64,000 nt of DNA from Bacteroidales bacterium (GTDB lineage Bacteria > Bacteroidota > Bacteroidia > Bacteroidales > Muribaculaceae): NCBI GenBank assembly GCA_014800815.1, contig JAAVFI010000013.1, forward strand, positions 1 through 64,000, read 5' to 3'. Each line of letters starts with the position of its first letter. The stretch's first letter is position 1. The notes below the pieces were generated by a model. It ran no database searches, was not told the origin of the DNA, and was given only the letters and a program-made list of their open reading frames with translations. Shown here piece after piece: positions 60,213 through 64,000 of the stretch. Made by a program: the position numbers and the translations under genes.

Positions 60213-61685
60213 ATGAAAAAAATTTTACTTCTTGCAACTGCTGCCTTGCTCTCTTGCGGCTCGGCCATGGCTGAAACAGTCACTTTCGACTTCAATCTCG
60301 ACAACCCCTGGGATTGGAACAGTATTCCTAAAAATTCGTCAGGTTACATCGACGCTTCTGCAGTACCCGTAAACTGCGTGGAAGCTCCCGTAACTCTCAG
60401 TATCGACGGAAAATTCCGCCGATATGCACAGCAGGCTCTCGGTGGTACGATTTGCCTCCTCATGTACCAGGACACTTCCTTGTCGTTTACTACCGCCGAA
60501 GGCTACAAAATGACGGAGATAACTTTCTATGGTGGTACGGCCAAGTTTGCCGACCTCGCTGTGAAAGAAGGCGAAACCGAACTCCCTGCCGAAGAGCCTA
60601 CCTACGGCGACGGCTGGAATCATACTTCATCAGGCGCACACATCGATGAAGTATACCGCATGGCATACTGCAACACTGCAGGCCCGATCGTATTCTACAA
60701 TCCCACAAACACTACCAACGTCGTTACCAAAATTGAGGTGACTTATGAGGCATCCTCGCTCAAGGAAGCAGGTCTCGCTTGGTCGAAGAAAGAATTCACG
60801 GCCTTTATGAACGAGGATAACACCTTCCCCACACTCTCAAAAGCAACCGATGCCGCTATCGACTATGTCTCGGACAACGAGGAAGTTGCTTCAATTGATG
60901 CAACAACAGGTGTCATCACCCTCCATGCTCCCGGCACCGCTAAGATTATCGCAGGATGCGATGCTACCGATACCTACGACTGGGGTGAGGCATCTTATAT
61001 CCTCACAGTGAAGCGTCAGGGCCAGATTACAGCTCACTACAACTTCACCGAATTCGCCGACATCGAGGGAACCGACAATCAGTGTATCGCCGGTTATCCC
61101 GACATCCTCGTCACCACATGGTGGACAACCAATCCCGATACCAGCTATGGCTCAGGCACTCAGTTTAAGCCCCTCACCATATACAACGACGGCACTGAAA
61201 TAACTTTCAATTACGACGGCACCGGTGGTCACGGCAACGTACGCGGTACTACCACTACCAAGCAGCAGAATCTGCAGCTCGGCAGCAGCGCCTGCATGAC
61301 TATCAAGGGAACTGCCGAAAACGCTCGCCTCTACGAGGTGAAAGTGCAGGGCAACCGCAAAACTTCTAACGGCAGCATGCTTGATCAGATGACTACGAAT
61401 GATGAAGGAGAGATAGAATTCGATGAAGAAAACCGATTCCTTACCTGGACTCCGAAAACAGAAGATGCGGTGTGCTATCTTGATGCCGAGCACGGTGCTT
61501 ACATCGAAACCATTACAGTAGAGTATCACCTCGGCTCCACAGGCGTCGGCAATGTCGCAGCTGACTCCGACGGCAATGCTCCGGCTGAATACTTCAACAT
61601 ACAAGGTATGCGTGTAGACAATCCGGAAAAGGGTCTCTATATCTGCCGCAAAGGCTCAAAGGTAACTAAGATTGTGATTCAATAA
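60213..61685 (+). CDS. Secreted paralogue of the preceding protein with sorting-like tail
   Basis: A 490-residue exported protein. The start MKKILLLATAALLSCGSAMA gives a clean signal peptide; the track's start 29 codons earlier lies inside hairpin B. The N-terminal domain (about 21-185) resembles that of the 5065 protein (EGYKMTEITFYGG). An Ig-like segment follows, then a C-terminal domain (near 300-460) closely like the second domain of the preceding protein (ACMTIKGTAENA, GHGNVRG, NLQLGSS, GAYIETITV). The tail is YFNIQGMRVDNPEKGLYICR. A strong terminator ends the transcript. Confidence 0.75.
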   Translation: MKKILLLATAALLSCGSAMAETVTFDFNLDNPWDWNSIPKNSSGYIDASAVPVNCVEAPVTLSIDGKFRRYAQQALGGTICLLMYQDTSLSFTTAEGYKMTEITFYGGTAKFADLAVKEGETELPAEEPTYGDGWNHTSSGAHIDEVYRMAYCNTAGPIVFYNPTNTTNVVTKIEVTYEASSLKEAGLAWSKKEFTAFMNEDNTFPTLSKATDAAIDYVSDNEEVASIDATTGVITLHAPGTAKIIAGCDATDTYDWGEASYILTVKRQGQITAHYNFTEFADIEGTDNQCIAGYPDILVTTWWTTNPDTSYGSGTQFKPLTIYNDGTEITFNYDGTGGHGNVRGTTTTKQQNLQLGSSACMTIKGTAENARLYEVKVQGNRKTSNGSMLDQMTTNDEGEIEFDEENRFLTWTPKTEDAVCYLDAEHGAYIETITVEYHLGSTGVGNVAADSDGNAPAEYFNIQGMRVDNPEKGLYICRKGSKVTKIVIQ

Positions 61686-61717
61686 GCATTATAAGGGAAA
61701 AATAAGGTGCTTAAACG

Positions 61718-61760
61718 GCATACCGCTATGGCCCGCGAGCAATAGCGGTATGCTTTTTTT
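61718..61760 (+). terminator. Strong intrinsic terminator ending the accessory locus
   Basis: GCATACCGCTAT and ATAGCGGTATGC pair perfectly over 12 bp and are followed by seven T. It begins 32 nt past the stop codon of the last tail-bearing gene. Confidence 0.92.
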
Positions 61761-61795
61761 CTATAACTGACTGTAAACTATAATATCATCATAAC

Positions 61796-62986
61796 ATGAA
61801 GCGTTTAGGTCTGTTTCCGCGTGTTGTCATAGCTATTGCATTGGGAGCTCTGCTCGGTATGTTTATGCCGGAGTTTATGCTCAGAGTTCTCAAAACATTC
61901 AATGTGCTCTTTGCTCAATGTCTCAAATTCGTTGTACCCCTGCTTGTGCTCGGGCTTGTTACGCCGGCTATCGCCAATCTCGGACGCGGCGCCGGCAAGA
62001 TGCTCGCTGCAGTCGTCGGCATAAGCTATATATCTACGGTTTGTGCAGGTTTCTTTGCGTTTGAGTGTTCGACCCATCTGTTTCCGCACTACCTGTTTGC
62101 GGGCGATGCGCAGGCGGCAGGCGAGGCTGCAGAAGCGGCCGTCGAACCCTTTTTCGCGCTTAAAATACCGCCGGTATGCGATATCCTCACGTCCTTGCTG
62201 CTCTCTTTCATGCTGGGTATAGGCATAATCTTCACCAAGGCTGACGTGATAAAGCAGGGTTTCGATCAGTTTGGCGAAATCATAAAACTCACCATAGAGC
62301 GAGCCGTGATACCACTGTTGCCCGTGTACATATTCACCATGATATGCGAGATGAGTGCCGGTGGCAAGTTGGCTCTCATTATGGGCACCGGTCTCAAAGT
62401 TATTGTCACGGGTATAGGCATTTCCATTGCGTTCCTTTTCCTGCAGTATGTCATCACCGGAATTGTGGCGCGCCGCAATCCTTTCAGACTCATGTGGAAT
62501 ATGGTACCCGCCTATCTTACAGGATTCTCGGTGTGCTCATCGTCAGTATGTATACCGGTAACGCTTGCCGGGACACTAAGAAACGGAGCCACCCCCGAAA
62601 TTGCAAATTTCACCGTCCCCCTTTGCTCCACAGTTCACATGTGCGGTTCTACAATTAAACTGGCCACTACTGCAGTTGCCGTAATGTATATTTGTGGAAT
62701 AGAACCCGATTTTACGCTTTTCGCAAATTTTGTATTTCTGCAAGCAATATCTTCGGTAGCGGCTCCGGGTGTAATGGGTGGTGTGTTGATGGCATCTGTC
62801 GGGCTCCTCGAATCAGTTCTCGGCTTTTCACCTGAGCATAGCGCTCTGCTTATGACTATTTATCTGGCGCTCGACGGATACGGTCCCGCCTGCAATGTGA
62901 GTGGTGATGCTGCCGTTACGCTTATCATAGACTCCATTTTCAGACGGAAGAAAGGTGTGGAATCTCAGCTTGCGGTTGAAGTCTGA
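61796..62986 (+). CDS. Dicarboxylate/amino acid:cation symporter (DAACS)
   Basis: A 396-residue inner-membrane transporter of the GltP/DctA family, which takes up glutamate, aspartate, serine or C4-dicarboxylates with Na+ or H+. Family blocks include CLKFVVPLLVLGLVTPAIANLG, the serine-rich hairpin SVCSSSVCIPVTL, the NFTVPLCSTVHMCGSTI segment, and GYGPACNVSGDAAVTLII near the end. The serine motif has cysteines on both sides, and a Tyr-Gly-Pro replaces the usual region before NVxGD, so substrate choice is open. The 3' end overlaps the convergent rmuC by 22 nt. Confidence 0.9.
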   Translation: MKRLGLFPRVVIAIALGALLGMFMPEFMLRVLKTFNVLFAQCLKFVVPLLVLGLVTPAIANLGRGAGKMLAAVVGISYISTVCAGFFAFECSTHLFPHYLFAGDAQAAGEAAEAAVEPFFALKIPPVCDILTSLLLSFMLGIGIIFTKADVIKQGFDQFGEIIKLTIERAVIPLLPVYIFTMICEMSAGGKLALIMGTGLKVIVTGIGISIAFLFLQYVITGIVARRNPFRLMWNMVPAYLTGFSVCSSSVCIPVTLAGTLRNGATPEIANFTVPLCSTVHMCGSTIKLATTAVAVMYICGIEPDFTLFANFVFLQAISSVAAPGVMGGVLMASVGLLESVLGFSPEHSALLMTIYLALDGYGPACNVSGDAAVTLIIDSIFRRKKGVESQLAVEV

Positions 62987-64000
62987 CTCTCCTCTCCCGA
63001 TTCCGCAAATCGTGCAGGTAGCCCTTTCTTGGATTTGGCGCCAAGCATCTGCAGTTTCTCGGCGCGGCTGATAAGGTTGCCGGGGCCGCTCGACAGTTTT
63101 CTGAACGCATCGTCGCAAGTCTGGCGCGCAGTCTCGAGAGCTTTCCCCACCTTGTCCATTTCACCGACAAACGAGTAGAATTTATCGAGCATCTTGCCGG
63201 CCTCGTCGGCAATGGCGAGAGCATTTTTGTTCTGCTTGTCGTGTCGCCACATCTGTTCGATAAGCTTCACAATCGACATGAGATGCGCCGGAGATATTAT
63301 CAGCACGCGGCTGTCGAACGCCGATTCCCAAAGGGTGTTGTCAAGTCCCATTGCCGCGAGGAACGCACCTTCGTGGGGGATAAACATGAGCACGTAGTCA
63401 AATCCGCGCGTCTTGCCCGCGTCCTGATAGCTTTTGTTGCGGAGCTCGGCCACATGCTTTTTCACCGAGGCGATGTGAGCCCTCGCGTGAGCCTCGCGGC
63501 CGGCCTCATCCTCGGCATTAAGCATTTCGAAGTAGTCGCTGATAGATACCTTCGAGTCGATTATTATCCGTCGTCCTTCTGTGTAGTCAATCACCACGTC
63601 GGGGCGCAGTCGGCGTCCGTTGCTGTCGGTCACCGACTCCTGCACCTGGTATTCATACCCCTTTCGGAAGCCCGCGCGCTCAAGGATATTGTCGAGAATC
63701 ATTTCGCCCCAATCGCCCTGCAGGCGGGTGTTGCCTTTGAGTGCGTCGGTGAGGCGGCGAGTCTCCGAACCGATAGCCCGGTTGAGATCCATCAGTTCTC
63801 TCACGCGTTCGCCGAGCGAAAACCGCTCCCTTGCCTCCCGCGAATAGCTGTCGGCGACTGTCTGCCTGAAGTTGTCGAGATTCTCCTTCATCGGAGCCAA
63901 CACTTCGGCAAGACTCTGCGTGCTCTGTCGGCGAAGCAACTCCGCATTTGCTGTCAGCGATTTATTGGCCAAAGCCTCGAATCGGCGCTCGGCCTCGGCA
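62965..64000 (-). CDS. rmuC: DNA recombination protein RmuC, 5' end beyond the window
   Basis: Partial gene; the frame stays open to the window edge (AEAERRFEALANKSLTANAELL), so the TTG used in the ORF track is not the true start. About 345 C-terminal residues are visible: a coiled-coil part, then the nuclease-like core with LQGDWGEMILDNILERAGF, RRLRPDVVIDYTEGRRIIIDSKVS and YVLMFIPHEGAFLAA. RmuC proteins limit DNA inversions and relate to PD-(D/E)XK nucleases. The C-terminus overlaps the convergent symporter gene. Confidence 0.92.
   Translation of the reverse strand, partial: AEAERRFEALANKSLTANAELLRRQSTQSLAEVLAPMKENLDNFRQTVADSYSREARERFSLGERVRELMDLNRAIGSETRRLTDALKGNTRLQGDWGEMILDNILERAGFRKGYEYQVQESVTDSNGRRLRPDVVIDYTEGRRIIIDSKVSISDYFEMLNAEDEAGREAHARAHIASVKKHVAELRNKSYQDAGKTRGFDYVLMFIPHEGAFLAAMGLDNTLWESAFDSRVLIISPAHLMSIVKLIEQMWRHDKQNKNALAIADEAGKMLDKFYSFVGEMDKVGKALETARQTCDDAFRKLSSGPGNLISRAEKLQMLGAKSKKGLPARFAESGEESQTSTAS

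Noticed and set aside
1-64000. CRISPR array, prophage, insertion sequence or integrase
   Set aside because: No regular repeat-spacer pattern and no transposase, integrase or phage structural gene was seen among the real ORFs.

Overview
The window looks like a chromosomal segment of a gut Bacteroidales, most plausibly a Muribaculaceae (S24-7) relative. Supporting signs are several promoters of the Bacteroidetes type (TTG, 19-20 bp, TAnnTTTG), a SusC/SusD locus with an ECF sigma and FecR pair, a PorX-type regulator, secreted proteins with short YxNLQGxRVxNP tails, DUF3575 and DUF6377 proteins, and an oxalate cassette (frc-oxc) of the kind reported for S24-7 genomes. The assignment is inference; no rRNA or tRNA gene was seen.

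Layout. 1-460: no recognised gene; structured-looking DNA ending in a perfect hairpin. 461-4679 (minus): frc, oxc and an AEC-family carrier form an oxalate catabolic operon. 5065-7509: large secreted Ig-like protein. 7701-9265: ilvE and an HD hydrolase. 9307-18673 (minus): gyrB, rnr, folB and a polysaccharide export trio (Wza-, Wzc- and Wzy-like). 18769-22140: propeller lipoprotein, GlmU-like protein, yicC. 22240-24942 (minus): porX, tsaE, birA. 25037-29407 (minus): a DUF3575, OmpA/TPR and triplicated-barrel envelope operon. 29662-37433 (plus): DMT exporter, mlaE-mlaF, holB, AddB-like nuclease, hemW. 37402-39861 (minus): two half-size CHR transporters and folC.

39932-61685 is the accessory part: a DUF6377 regulator and an ECF sigma factor on the minus strand, then a nearly gapless plus-strand run of EEP phosphoesterase, GH97, FecR, SusC with STN domain, SusD, GH31, a DUF4886 plus TIM-barrel fusion, and an EEP plus beta-helix fusion, followed by two homologous secreted proteins. 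Four-nucleotide or smaller overlaps join many of the genes. The predicted logic: SusC/D imports a glycan, the SusC STN domain signals to FecR, FecR releases the sigma factor, and the sigma factor drives the locus. Two glycosidases with two phosphodiesterase-fold proteins point to an alpha-linked, possibly phosphate- or lipid-decorated substrate. An 8-bp word, ATTACGTA, recurs in the intergenic gaps of this locus, twice within near-identical hairpins.

The right end holds a DAACS symporter and the 5'-truncated rmuC. Starts were moved inward from the ORF track where signal peptides, promoters or family length argued for it (ilvE, rnr, propeller lipoprotein, yicC, mlaE, folC, EEP, GH31, third tail-bearing protein).
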